From an uncultured Clostridia bacterium (GTDB lineage: Bacteria; Bacillota; Clostridia; Oscillospirales; Acutalibacteraceae), in NCBI GenBank assembly GCA_937896885.1, contig CALBNX010000012.1, positions 1 to 20,532 on the forward strand: DNA of 20,532 nucleotides. Direction: 5' to 3'. The notes beneath the pieces were generated by a model, which was not told the DNA's origin, did not search any database, and worked only from the letters and a program-made list of their open reading frames with translations. A program made the position numbers and the translations under genes. Of this stretch, positions 7,742-14,968 are shown piece by piece; positions within the stretch are counted from its first letter, which is position 1; the number at the start of each line of letters is the position of its first letter.

Positions 7742-9651
7742 GATTTTTTGTCTCTCTTTTTCCACATTGAGAATTTGAGAACAGTGAGAATTGTAATTGC
7801 AAAGAGAACAATGCCACCAATTGTGAGCACAGGTGTTGGAATATTAAATCTTGAACCAAGGTCAACAAATTTATCTACACCAAACACTGCAAGAAGTGCG
7901 AGAAGGATACCAACAAGACCTTCACCAGCAATCATACCTGAACAGAAAAGAACACCGTCGTTGATAATTTCTTTCTTTTCATCTTCGCTCTTTTTGAGTT
8001 TTTCCATTGCAAGACGAATAACGCCACCAATCATAATGCAAGCATTAAGTTGAACAGGAAGATAAACACCGATAGCAAACGGAAGAACAGGAATACCGAT
8101 AAGTTCAACTACAAGAGCAATACAAACACCTATAAGAACAAGTCCCCAAGGAAGATTGCCACCCATAACGCCTTCAATAATAAGTTTCATAAGTGTTGCC
8201 TGTGGTGCACCGAGTTCGTCAGAGCCAAAGCCCCAAGCGCTGTCAAGAATGTAGAGTGTTCCACCAATTGCAAGAGCTGCTGAAACAACGCCTAAAACTT
8301 CACCAATCTGTTGTTTCTTTGGTGTTGCGCCAAGAATATAGCCTGTTTTAAGGTCTTGTGATGTATCACCTGCAATAGCAGAAACGATACATATAATTGA
8401 GCCAATTGCAATAGCGCTTGCCATACCTGCAGCGCCTTCGGCACCTGTCACTTTAAGAATAAGTGTTGCAATAAGAAGTGTTGCGATTGCCATACCAGAA
8501 ACAGGGTTGTTACTGCTACCAACAAGTCCAACCATTCTTGAAGATACCGTTGCAAAGAAGAAACCGAAAATAACAACAATAAATGCACCTAAAAGTGAAA
8601 CAGGGATTGCAGGAATAATCCATACAAGAAGTGTGAGAACAAGGATTGCAATAATAACAATCTTAATATTGATATCCTGTGCTGTGCGCTCATTTGATGT
8701 AGCGCCTGCACCTGAAATGCTCTTCATTGCACCTGCAAAAGTTTTAACGATAAGTGGTAATGATTTGATAAGGCTAATGATACCACCCGCTGCAAGAGCA
8801 CCTGCACCGATATATCTAATATATGTGCTCCAAATTCCACTTGCGCCACTTTCTGCAAACATTTCACCGATTGAAACTGTGCCTGGATAAAGCACAATTT
8901 CAGAGCCGAAAAGCACAATCAATGGGATGATAACCATCCAGCTAAGAAGACCACCTGCGAACATATAAGATGAAATTCTTGGACCACAAATAAAGCCAAC
9001 GCTCATAACAGCAGGATAAATCTGTGTACCGATTTCACCTGCATAGCCTTTAAATTTAAGTGAAATTTCGCCTGACACAACTTTAAGTCCGTCAATAATA
9101 AATTTAAAGAGCGCTGCGAATCCCATACCAGCGAAAACTGTGCCTGCATTTGCGCCACCTTTTTCACCTGCTAAAAGAACTTCTGCACAAGCTGTGCCTT
9201 CCGGATATGGCAACACACCGTGTTCCTTGACAATCAAAGCATTGCGAAGTGGCACCATAAAGAAAACACCCAATAAACCACCGAGAAGTGCGATAAGAGT
9301 GATTTCAATCATACTTGGCTTGTCCATTTTGCCTTCTGCAGCCCATAAAAAGAGCGCAGGAAGAGTGAAAATAGCACCTGCTGCAAGTGATTCACCTGCA
9401 GAGCCAACTGTCTGAACAATATTACTTTCGAGAATTGAGTTTTTGCGCATTACAATGCGAATAACTCCCATTGCGATAACAGCTGCAGGAATTGAAGCTG
9501 AAACCGTCATACCTACTCTGAGTCCTAAATAGGCATTTGCTGCACCAAATACAACTGCTAAAAGAATACCCATTACAACAGATGCTACTGTTATTTCAGG
9601 TGTAACTTTGTTTGCAGGAATATAAGTCTTGAATTCGTTTTTGTTATCCAT
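7738..9651 (-). CDS. OPT-family oligopeptide transporter
   Basis: Membrane protein of 637 residues with about 14-16 hydrophobic segments, in the prokaryotic OPT family. Known members take up oligopeptides or metal-chelate complexes by proton coupling. Visible family blocks are the first helices with NAYLGLRVGMTVSASIPAA (residues 39-57) and NIVQTVGSAGESLAAGA (77-93), then the long alternating membrane segments to FSMWKKRDKKS at the end. GGAG lies 5 nt before the ATG. The stop overlaps the start of the PqqD-like gene. The gene directly upstream is a dipeptidase, which supports peptide import for amino acids. It has its own promoter, 9701-9729. A metal-siderophore substrate cannot be excluded. 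Confidence 0.9.
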   Translation of the reverse strand: MDNKNEFKTYIPANKVTPEITVASVVMGILLAVVFGAANAYLGLRVGMTVSASIPAAVIAMGVIRIVMRKNSILESNIVQTVGSAGESLAAGAIFTLPALFLWAAEGKMDKPSMIEITLIALLGGLLGVFFMVPLRNALIVKEHGVLPYPEGTACAEVLLAGEKGGANAGTVFAGMGFAALFKFIIDGLKVVSGEISLKFKGYAGEIGTQIYPAVMSVGFICGPRISSYMFAGGLLSWMVIIPLIVLFGSEIVLYPGTVSIGEMFAESGASGIWSTYIRYIGAGALAAGGIISLIKSLPLIVKTFAGAMKSISGAGATSNERTAQDINIKIVIIAILVLTLLVWIIPAIPVSLLGAFIVVIFGFFFATVSSRMVGLVGSSNNPVSGMAIATLLIATLILKVTGAEGAAGMASAIAIGSIICIVSAIAGDTSQDLKTGYILGATPKKQQIGEVLGVVSAALAIGGTLYILDSAWGFGSDELGAPQATLMKLIIEGVMGGNLPWGLVLIGVCIALVVELIGIPVLPFAIGVYLPVQLNACIMIGGVIRLAMEKLKKSEDEKKEIINDGVLFCSGMIAGEGLVGILLALLAVFGVDKFVDLGSRFNIPTPVLTIGGIVLFAITILTVLKFSMWKKRDKKS

Positions 9652-9700
9652 ATATACTCCAATCTTTCACGGTTGAATAATCAACGCTTTTTGAGCGCTT

Positions 9701-9729
9701 ATTTTATCATACCATCAAAATAAAATCAA
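9701..9729 (-). promoter_or_regulatory. Promoter of the OPT-PqqD operon
   Basis: Minus-strand TTGATT (9729-9724), a 17-bp spacer and TAAAAT (9706-9701), starting 5 nt past the pepD stop. The -10 lies in TATGATAAAATA, a 12-mer repeated exactly in the pepD promoter. The leader that follows holds a small hairpin, GTTGA-N4-TCAAC (9672-9685), of unknown role. No convincing terminator separates this from pepD, so read-through is also likely. Confidence 0.55.
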
Positions 9730-9733
9730 TAAA

Positions 9734-11176
9734 TTATTTGCATTTTTTAAGAAGTGAAACAAGCACATTAAAAATCTTCTCAACAGATGAAATGCTGAGC
9801 TTTTCATTAACTGTGTGCACGTCATATAACATAGGTCCGATTGCGATACAATCAAGTCCTTTGATTGCAGATGTGAAAATACCACATTCAAGCCCTGCAT
9901 GGATTGCTTCAACCTTTGGCTCAAATCCACAGATGTCTTTATATGCTTCTTTATAAAGTGCTTGAAGCATTGAATCGTCTTTAAATTCCCAAGGTGGATA
10001 ATGACCTGATGTATAAACCTTGCAAGGAATTGCTTTGAAGAATGTTTTAAGTTTTTCTTCAAGGAAGCGCAAAGCAGATTTCTTATTGCTTCGGAGTGTG
10101 AAAAGCAATGTGATTTTGTCGTTTTCTGTACAAAGCACACCCAAGTTGAGTGATGTTTCAACAAGGTTTTTGATTTCGGCACTCATTTCTACAATTCCGT
10201 TTGGCACACAAACCAATGTGAAAATGAGTTTTTCACGCAAGTCTGAATGCAAAACTTCATATTCCGCTTTTTCGCCAATTTCAATCATTGGTGCGAAATT
10301 ATTTTCACGCTCGCCGATTTCTTTTTTGACAATTTCCAAATACATCTCGGCATTCTTTATGAATGTATCGGGATTTTTTACACAGAGTTCAATTCTGCAA
10401 AGATTTGGAATTGCATTACCTTTGTCGCCACCGTTGATAGCGATAATATCAAAATCAGAGATATTCGACATATGATTTAAAAAGCGACCTGCGAGAATAT
10501 CTGCATTAACTCTGCCTTTGTCAATTTCAACACCTGAATGTCCGCCTTTAAGACCTTTGAGTGTTACTGTGATTTTTGTGCCTGTTTGTTTAACACGACT
10601 AAGTGGAATAACTGCCTTAAAATCGCTACCACCTGCACAAGAAACTGTTATAGCATCGTCTTCTTCGGCATCAAGGTTAATCATTTTTTTAGCAGTGAGC
10701 ACACTCATATCAAGTTTGCCTGCACCAATCATACCGATTTCTTCGTCAGTTGTGAAAACAGCCTGAATTTCAGGGTGTGAAATCTCGTCACTTTCAAGAA
10801 TAGCAAGAATCATTACAACTGCGATTCCGTTATCTGCACCCAATGTTGTGTTGCGAGCCTTTACAAAATCACCGTCTATAAACAAATCGAGTCCGTCTTT
10901 TAAAAAGTCGATATCTGACTCTTCTGTTTTCTGACAAACCATATCAAGATGTCCTTGCAAGATAACAGGCTCTGCATTTTCATAACCATCAGTTGCAGAT
11001 TTAAAAATAATTACATTGTTTGCGTCGTCACGGATATATTTAAGTGAATGATTTTCAGCAAACTTTACGCAATATTCAGAAATAGCATTCATATTCTCTG
11101 AACCATGTGGAATGTTGCATATTTCTTCAAAATATTTAAACACATTTAACGGTTTAAGACTATCTAATTTTGCCAT
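9734..11176 (-). CDS. pepD: Cytosolic beta-Ala-His dipeptidase (M20C, PepD)
   Basis: Aminoacyl-histidine dipeptidase of 480 residues, normal for the family. It cleaves Xaa-His and other short peptides in the cytosol with two zinc ions. Visible active-site residues, matched to the known PepD pattern, are His76 and Asp78 in LQGHLDM, Asp115 in TLGADNG, the general base Glu145 and ligand Glu146 in TTDEEIG, Asp169 in NLDAEED, and His454 near the C-terminus. The lid (dimerisation) domain lies around 185-400. GGAGG precedes the ATG. The gene has its own promoter and is directly followed by the OPT transporter gene, which fits hydrolysis of imported peptides. Confidence 0.92.
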   Translation of the reverse strand: MAKLDSLKPLNVFKYFEEICNIPHGSENMNAISEYCVKFAENHSLKYIRDDANNVIIFKSATDGYENAEPVILQGHLDMVCQKTEESDIDFLKDGLDLFIDGDFVKARNTTLGADNGIAVVMILAILESDEISHPEIQAVFTTDEEIGMIGAGKLDMSVLTAKKMINLDAEEDDAITVSCAGGSDFKAVIPLSRVKQTGTKITVTLKGLKGGHSGVEIDKGRVNADILAGRFLNHMSNISDFDIIAINGGDKGNAIPNLCRIELCVKNPDTFIKNAEMYLEIVKKEIGERENNFAPMIEIGEKAEYEVLHSDLREKLIFTLVCVPNGIVEMSAEIKNLVETSLNLGVLCTENDKITLLFTLRSNKKSALRFLEEKLKTFFKAIPCKVYTSGHYPPWEFKDDSMLQALYKEAYKDICGFEPKVEAIHAGLECGIFTSAIKGLDCIAIGPMLYDVHTVNEKLSISSVEKIFNVLVSLLKKCK

Positions 11177-11205
11177 TTTTATTCCTCCGTTATTTGAATA
11201 ATGCT

Positions 11206-11234
11206 ATTTTATCATAATTTAAAGTCCTACACAA
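11206..11234 (-). promoter_or_regulatory. Promoter of pepD
   Basis: Minus-strand TTGTGT (11234-11229), a 17-bp spacer, and TAAAAT (11211-11206), 30 nt before the ATG at 11176. It shares the exact TATGATAAAATA core (plus-strand 11205-11216) with the OPT promoter. Confidence 0.6.
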
Positions 11235-11248
11235 GAAAAGTTAAAAAA

Positions 11249-11277
11249 TTGACAAGATTTACTTATATTTTTATTAT
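11249..11277 (+). promoter_or_regulatory. Orphan plus-strand promoter-like site
   Basis: TTGACA (11249-11254), a 17-bp spacer and TATTAT (11272-11277) make a near-consensus promoter facing right. No plus-strand gene follows; within about 15 nt comes the hairpin at 11291-11316. It could make a very short RNA or an antisense RNA into the TIM-barrel gene, or be an AT-rich coincidence. Confidence 0.4.
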
Positions 11278-11290
11278 TACCCGTAAACAG

Positions 11291-11316
11291 AAAAAGACAC
11301 CCTAGAGTGTCTTTTT
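11291..11316 (-). terminator. Terminator of the MerR operon, holding the last stop codon
   Basis: AAAAAGACAC (11291-11300) and GTGTCTTTTT (11307-11316) form a 10-bp stem around 6 nt. The TAG stop of the last gene lies in the loop, so the upstream stem arm also encodes the final residues. The T-run serves either strand. Confidence 0.85.
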
Positions 11317-12240
11317 GTATTCTTCGTATAAAATTGTGGAGTTTTCGTGACCTGCAAAGGCTTTTGAATCAGCAGGATTCATAAGTCCCAAATACTGATA
11401 ACCTAAAATTTTATCTGCATAAGGTGCAACATTTTCGATTTGCTTCTGAATTCGTTCAAACGGTGCAGGGATTAATGCGCTTTTATAGACCAATCCTTCA
11501 AAATCGAAAAGTTCAATATCTGCCCAGAGTTCTGAGCGCCCCGCTTTGTCGTGAGCGATACGAAGCTTTTCAAAAAGTCTTTTAGTTTTATCCACCTTTG
11601 TTTTGCGAACACCAACTTCATCTTGATATGCAATGAAATCCACATCAAGTTCGGTCAATTGACGAATGAATTTATTGTTCGCTCTAACGAGATTTGTGCC
11701 ATAAGGTGCTATTAGTGTTTTCTTTTCAGGTGTGAGCAAACGGCAACGAGCAGAGCACAAATTCACATAATTCATAAAATCTTTTGAAAATCTCAAAATT
11801 ATGCAAGTTTCGTCGGGAAAATACCAACCATAAAAGCTTTTGTGATGAGCATAAAGTGTTGCGATTTCTTCCATAGCCCTGAATGAAAGGTCGATGACTT
11901 CTTTACTTGTGATATTCTGATTTGCTTTTCGCCAGTCGCCGTAAAAACCGTTGCCTAAAAAGACTTTGATATTGCATTTATCGGCTTCTAAAAGCAATTC
12001 TTCAATAGGGTCAGTGCAAGGAAGATCAGCAAATGGAAAAACTGACGATTTGAAATAGCATTTTTCATAAAGTGCTGTTGCCATAACAACTATATATTCC
12101 ATTCCAAGTGCTGAAATTTCACGCACTTTTTCACACCAGTTTTCCCCTGTGAATTGGTCGATAGCTGGATTCCAATATTTACCCTCGGGGGTATTGTGAT
12201 GATGAAACTCAAAGAATGTTCCGTCAATTTTTCTGTTCAT
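11302..12240 (-). CDS. TIM-barrel glycosidase-like protein (DUF4434-like)
   Basis: Protein of 312 residues with no signal peptide. It resembles putative glycoside-hydrolase TIM barrels of the DUF4434 type, though I assign the family with reserve. The start GTFFEFHHHNTP, an early Trp segment (ENWCEKVREISALGMEYIVV), and the FPDE (141-144) and YQDEVG (205-210) strand ends fit a barrel. Glu144 and Glu208 are candidate acid residues. ELWADIELFDFEG and ILGYQYLGLMNP follow as later strands. It is the last gene of the MerR-led operon: the GNAT gene ends 9 bp upstream and its stop overlaps the AGGTGAG. A hydrolytic or isomerising role on a glycoside, perhaps an antibiotic sugar, is inference only. Confidence 0.6.
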   Translation of the reverse strand: MNRKIDGTFFEFHHHNTPEGKYWNPAIDQFTGENWCEKVREISALGMEYIVVMATALYEKCYFKSSVFPFADLPCTDPIEELLLEADKCNIKVFLGNGFYGDWRKANQNITSKEVIDLSFRAMEEIATLYAHHKSFYGWYFPDETCIILRFSKDFMNYVNLCSARCRLLTPEKKTLIAPYGTNLVRANNKFIRQLTELDVDFIAYQDEVGVRKTKVDKTKRLFEKLRIAHDKAGRSELWADIELFDFEGLVYKSALIPAPFERIQKQIENVAPYADKILGYQYLGLMNPADSKAFAGHENSTILYEEYKKTL

Positions 12241-12249
12241 TTGCTCACC

Positions 12250-12732
12250 TCACAAATCATATTTAAGATAAATCAAATTATCCATAGGGCTATTGTTATA
12301 GCTTTCGATTTCATAAAAGCCATAGTTTTTATACATAATTATTGCCGTTTCAAGAAATGGCAAGGTATCTAACAAGACATGTTTATACCCGATTTTTCTT
12401 GCTTCTTCAATAATATATTTCACAAGAAAACTTGCTATTTTCTTACCACGAAACTGTGGTTTCACATAAAGACGTTTCATTTCGCAGTTTTCACTATCAA
12501 TTTTTCGCAAACCGATACACCCTGCTAAAACACCGTTATAAAAAGCAAGATAAAGACGACCATATGGCAATCCATATTTATCTTCTAAATCTTCTAGTTC
12601 GTGGTCGTAATTTTGAAGTTCTAAATAGTCTTTAAAACTATTGTCACCATCAATCAGCATTTGTGTATATTCATTAAACAGTGCTTTGACTTCGTCCTTA
12701 TGTGTATATGCTTCAACTAACTCAATACTCAT
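12250..12732 (-). CDS. GNAT-family N-acetyltransferase
   Basis: Acetyl-CoA-dependent N-acetyltransferase of 160 residues, the usual single-domain size. The core motif is EMKRLYVKPQFRGKKIASFLV (about residues 84-104), followed by a long helix and the typical MYKNYGFYEI near the end. In the acetyl-CoA loop the family pattern Q/R-x-x-G-x-G/A is met up to Gly96, but the last small residue is Lys98, which may affect binding. AAGGA 6 nt before the ATG overlaps the stop of the upstream methyltransferase (9-bp gap). Its place in a MerR/TipAS operon makes modification of a small toxic molecule plausible. The substrate is unknown. Confidence 0.88.
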   Translation of the reverse strand: MSIELVEAYTHKDEVKALFNEYTQMLIDGDNSFKDYLELQNYDHELEDLEDKYGLPYGRLYLAFYNGVLAGCIGLRKIDSENCEMKRLYVKPQFRGKKIASFLVKYIIEEARKIGYKHVLLDTLPFLETAIIMYKNYGFYEIESYNNSPMDNLIYLKYDL

Positions 12733-12741
12733 AGTTTTTCC

Positions 12742-13413
12742 TTACCAGATAAATGGGATTAATCGATATTTTACTTTTTGCTTGTATTCTTTATATCCTT
12801 TTAACTCTTTTTCTAAAAATTCTTCTTCGTGCTTGATTCGTTTCGCGATTATGAATGGATAAACCAAGAAAATGATAAATGAATAAATTGAGCCTAACAC
12901 AAGTGGCATTGATAAGAATAAAAGTAATGTTACACTATACATTGGGTGTCTGACTATACCATAAAGTCCTATGTCGATAACTGTTTGTCCTTCTTGCACT
13001 TCGATTGTGCGACTGAGATATGTATTTTCTCTTAACACTTCGGCATAGAGAATGTATGCAATTAGAAATACGATTGCAGATGCAATAACAACAGATTTTG
13101 GCAAGGTGTACCAGTTAAAACGGACACCAAGACCTGCAACAATAAACCCTGTAAGAAACATAAGTCCGCTGAGTTTAACGACAAGGCTTTGCTCTGCTTC
13201 TTTTTCTTTTGCATCAAGACGGGACTCCAATAATTTCGGATTTTTCGCCATCATTACAAGTCCTGCTAAAAACATTGGGATAAAGAGAATTCCCATAAAG
13301 AGCCAACCGTTGAAATAAACTAATGTGCCAGCGGGTAAAAAGAGTAAAAGCCCAACTAATATAACGCCTAATGAAAATTTAAGTATTGCACTTATAAATA
13401 ATTTTGCTGTCAT
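12742..13413 (-). CDS. ICMT/PEMT-like membrane methyltransferase
   Basis: Membrane protein of 223 residues with about 5 hydrophobic segments, of the isoprenylcysteine carboxyl methyltransferase / phospholipid methyltransferase-like superfamily. The S-adenosylmethionine-binding end is visible: GLYGIVRHPMYSV (149-161, with the RHPMY box at 155-159), then RIKHEEEFLEKEL (192-204) and YKEYKQKVKYRLIPFIW at the C-terminus. Bacteria lack prenylated CaaX proteins, so the acceptor is unknown; lipids, quinones or drugs are options. AGGTG 6-8 nt before the ATG overlaps the TAG of the upstream EFR1 gene (8-bp gap), so it is translated within the MerR operon. Confidence 0.85.
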   Translation of the reverse strand: MTAKLFISAILKFSLGVILVGLLLFLPAGTLVYFNGWLFMGILFIPMFLAGLVMMAKNPKLLESRLDAKEKEAEQSLVVKLSGLMFLTGFIVAGLGVRFNWYTLPKSVVIASAIVFLIAYILYAEVLRENTYLSRTIEVQEGQTVIDIGLYGIVRHPMYSVTLLLFLSMPLVLGSIYSFIIFLVYPFIIAKRIKHEEEFLEKELKGYKEYKQKVKYRLIPFIW

Positions 13414-13421
13414 AAAATCAC

Positions 13422-14168
13422 CTATTTATTGCAAGTATATCTTTTTTTGCCTACAGTTTTCTTGCCGTATTCAATGGCGTTTGTGGGGCAATATGAAATA
13501 CACGCCATACAATGTGTACAGTTGTTATTCCATACTGGTTTATTGTTTTTGATTTCAATATTGTTAAGTGGACAAACCTTTACACATTTACCACAATTTA
13601 TGCATTTGCTATCAGCATAAAAACCTTTCGCTTTCACAAACATTGGGTAAAAAAGCATATTCACAGGGCCACTCATAACTTTATCTTGCAAATTATTGCG
13701 TGGGGTCGGGAACGGCTTGTTCTGAACAAGAACTTCTGTGATATTTTTGATTTCAGCGTCGGCTTGTAAAATGATTTTTTTAATTTCGTCGTCTTTGGGG
13801 GAATCAAACATAGCGATATAGTTTTCAGGCATTACTACTCCAGTTGAACCCATATAAGTAAAGCCTTTTTTGTTGCAAAGCTTTTTATTATATTTTTCTG
13901 CGTTACCAATTTCACTGCCACAGGTCATTACAAACCAAGTGTTTTTTGCACCTTTAAAGTTTGTTTTGAGAATCCATTCTCTAACAACTCTTGGTATTCG
14001 CCACGCATAAGTAGGCACAACAAAAATGAGTCTGTCGTCCACCAAAATATCACTTTTATCATTGTTTTGGAGTTTATCGTTGATACTGACAATTTCATCA
14101 GTAGTGATTTTTGCAATTTGTTCTGCTACATATTTACTGTTACCTGTACCGCTGAAATATAAAATCAT
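13422..14168 (-). CDS. EFR1-type flavodoxin-ferredoxin fusion
   Basis: Electron-transfer protein of 248 residues. It joins an N-terminal flavodoxin-like domain, with the FMN phosphate loop FSGTGNS (5-11), to a C-terminal bacterial ferredoxin with two 4Fe-4S motifs. These are CINCGKCVKVCP (Cys189, 192, 195, 199) and CTHCMACISYCP (Cys217, 220, 223, 227). Such EFR1 proteins are common in anaerobic Clostridia; their partners are mostly unknown. GGTGA precedes the ATG and lies in the 12-bp gap after the MerR regulator. As second gene of the operon it may feed electrons to a reductive detoxification step, or serve redox balance during stress. That is inference. Confidence 0.9.
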   Translation of the reverse strand: MILYFSGTGNSKYVAEQIAKITTDEIVSINDKLQNNDKSDILVDDRLIFVVPTYAWRIPRVVREWILKTNFKGAKNTWFVMTCGSEIGNAEKYNKKLCNKKGFTYMGSTGVVMPENYIAMFDSPKDDEIKKIILQADAEIKNITEVLVQNKPFPTPRNNLQDKVMSGPVNMLFYPMFVKAKGFYADSKCINCGKCVKVCPLNNIEIKNNKPVWNNNCTHCMACISYCPTNAIEYGKKTVGKKRYTCNK

Positions 14169-14180
14169 ATTTTCACCAAC

Positions 14181-14906
14181 TTATTTACAATAAATTTCGA
14201 TTGCTTTGCTTATAAACTCTGCTGTACCACGTGAGTGTTTATCAATATTATTCTTAAATCTTTCGTCGGCTACATACATTTGACCGAGACCATAAAGAAT
14301 TTCATTTGTGCAAGTATAGAAATTCTCGGTTATATAACTTTGTAATTTCTTCACAAGATTTTGGGCATCAGTTGAGTCAACACTAAACCCACTATTCATA
14401 CACCCTGCAAATTCTTGCATTAGGCTATCCATTCCATCGGTTAAAGAATTGAACTTTTCTTTTGAATAACCCTGTGTTTTTTGAGAGTATTCGTTATAGG
14501 CTTCAGTTTGACCCCATTTTTCTTTTACTTCTTTTTTATAGTTTTCAAAGTCTGTGTTATCAAATGCGTTCATAATATTTTCTCCTTTCTTGGCACTATC
14601 TATGGCAGAAATTAATTTTTCTAATCGTTCTTTTTTAAGAATTAAAAGTTTTTTCTGTTCGTCAAGTGCCTTTCCTTTATCATAATCGGGAGATGATAAA
14701 ACTTTCATAATGCTTTTTAGAGAAAAATCCAGTTCACGATAAAACATAATCTGTTGCATTTTTTCAAGAGAAACTTCGTCATAAAACCTATACCCTGTCC
14801 ACTTATCAATCTCGGCAGGTTTTAAAAGTCCTATTTCATCATAATAATGCAGTGTGCGCACACTTACTCCCGTGAGTTTGGCAAACTCATTTATTTGCAA
14901 TTTCAT
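14181..14906 (-). CDS. MerR-family regulator with TipAS ligand domain
   Basis: Transcription factor of 241 residues. The N-terminal MerR winged helix runs from INEFAKLTGVSVRTLHYYDEIGLLKP to about residue 70. A dimerising coiled coil follows (about 75-110), then a TipAS-type domain (about 113-238) with KWGQTEAYNEYSQKTQ and VADERFKNNIDKHSRGTAEFI. TipAS domains bind thiopeptide and other bulky antibiotics and turn the regulator into an activator. GAGGTGATT precedes the ATG. The gene sits directly behind a promoter with the 19-bp spacer and central dyad used by MerR proteins, so it probably controls its own operon of five genes. The true ligand is unknown. Confidence 0.92.
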   Translation of the reverse strand: MKLQINEFAKLTGVSVRTLHYYDEIGLLKPAEIDKWTGYRFYDEVSLEKMQQIMFYRELDFSLKSIMKVLSSPDYDKGKALDEQKKLLILKKERLEKLISAIDSAKKGENIMNAFDNTDFENYKKEVKEKWGQTEAYNEYSQKTQGYSKEKFNSLTDGMDSLMQEFAGCMNSGFSVDSTDAQNLVKKLQSYITENFYTCTNEILYGLGQMYVADERFKNNIDKHSRGTAEFISKAIEIYCK

Positions 14907-14926
14907 TTAATCACCTCACAAAAAGG

Positions 14927-14957
14927 AGTATATACTATTACGCAACGTAAGAGTCAA
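14927..14957 (-). promoter_or_regulatory. MerR-type promoter (19-bp spacer) with operator dyad
   Basis: Minus-strand TTGACT (14957-14952), a 19-bp spacer and TATACT (14932-14927). The spacer holds a dyad with arms ACTnTTACG and CGTAAnAGT (14934-14954, centre 14944). A 19-bp spacer is the signature of promoters that need DNA twisting by an activated MerR protein. The regulator gene it serves starts 20 nt downstream. Confidence 0.88.
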
Positions 14958-14968
14958 GAAAAATTATT

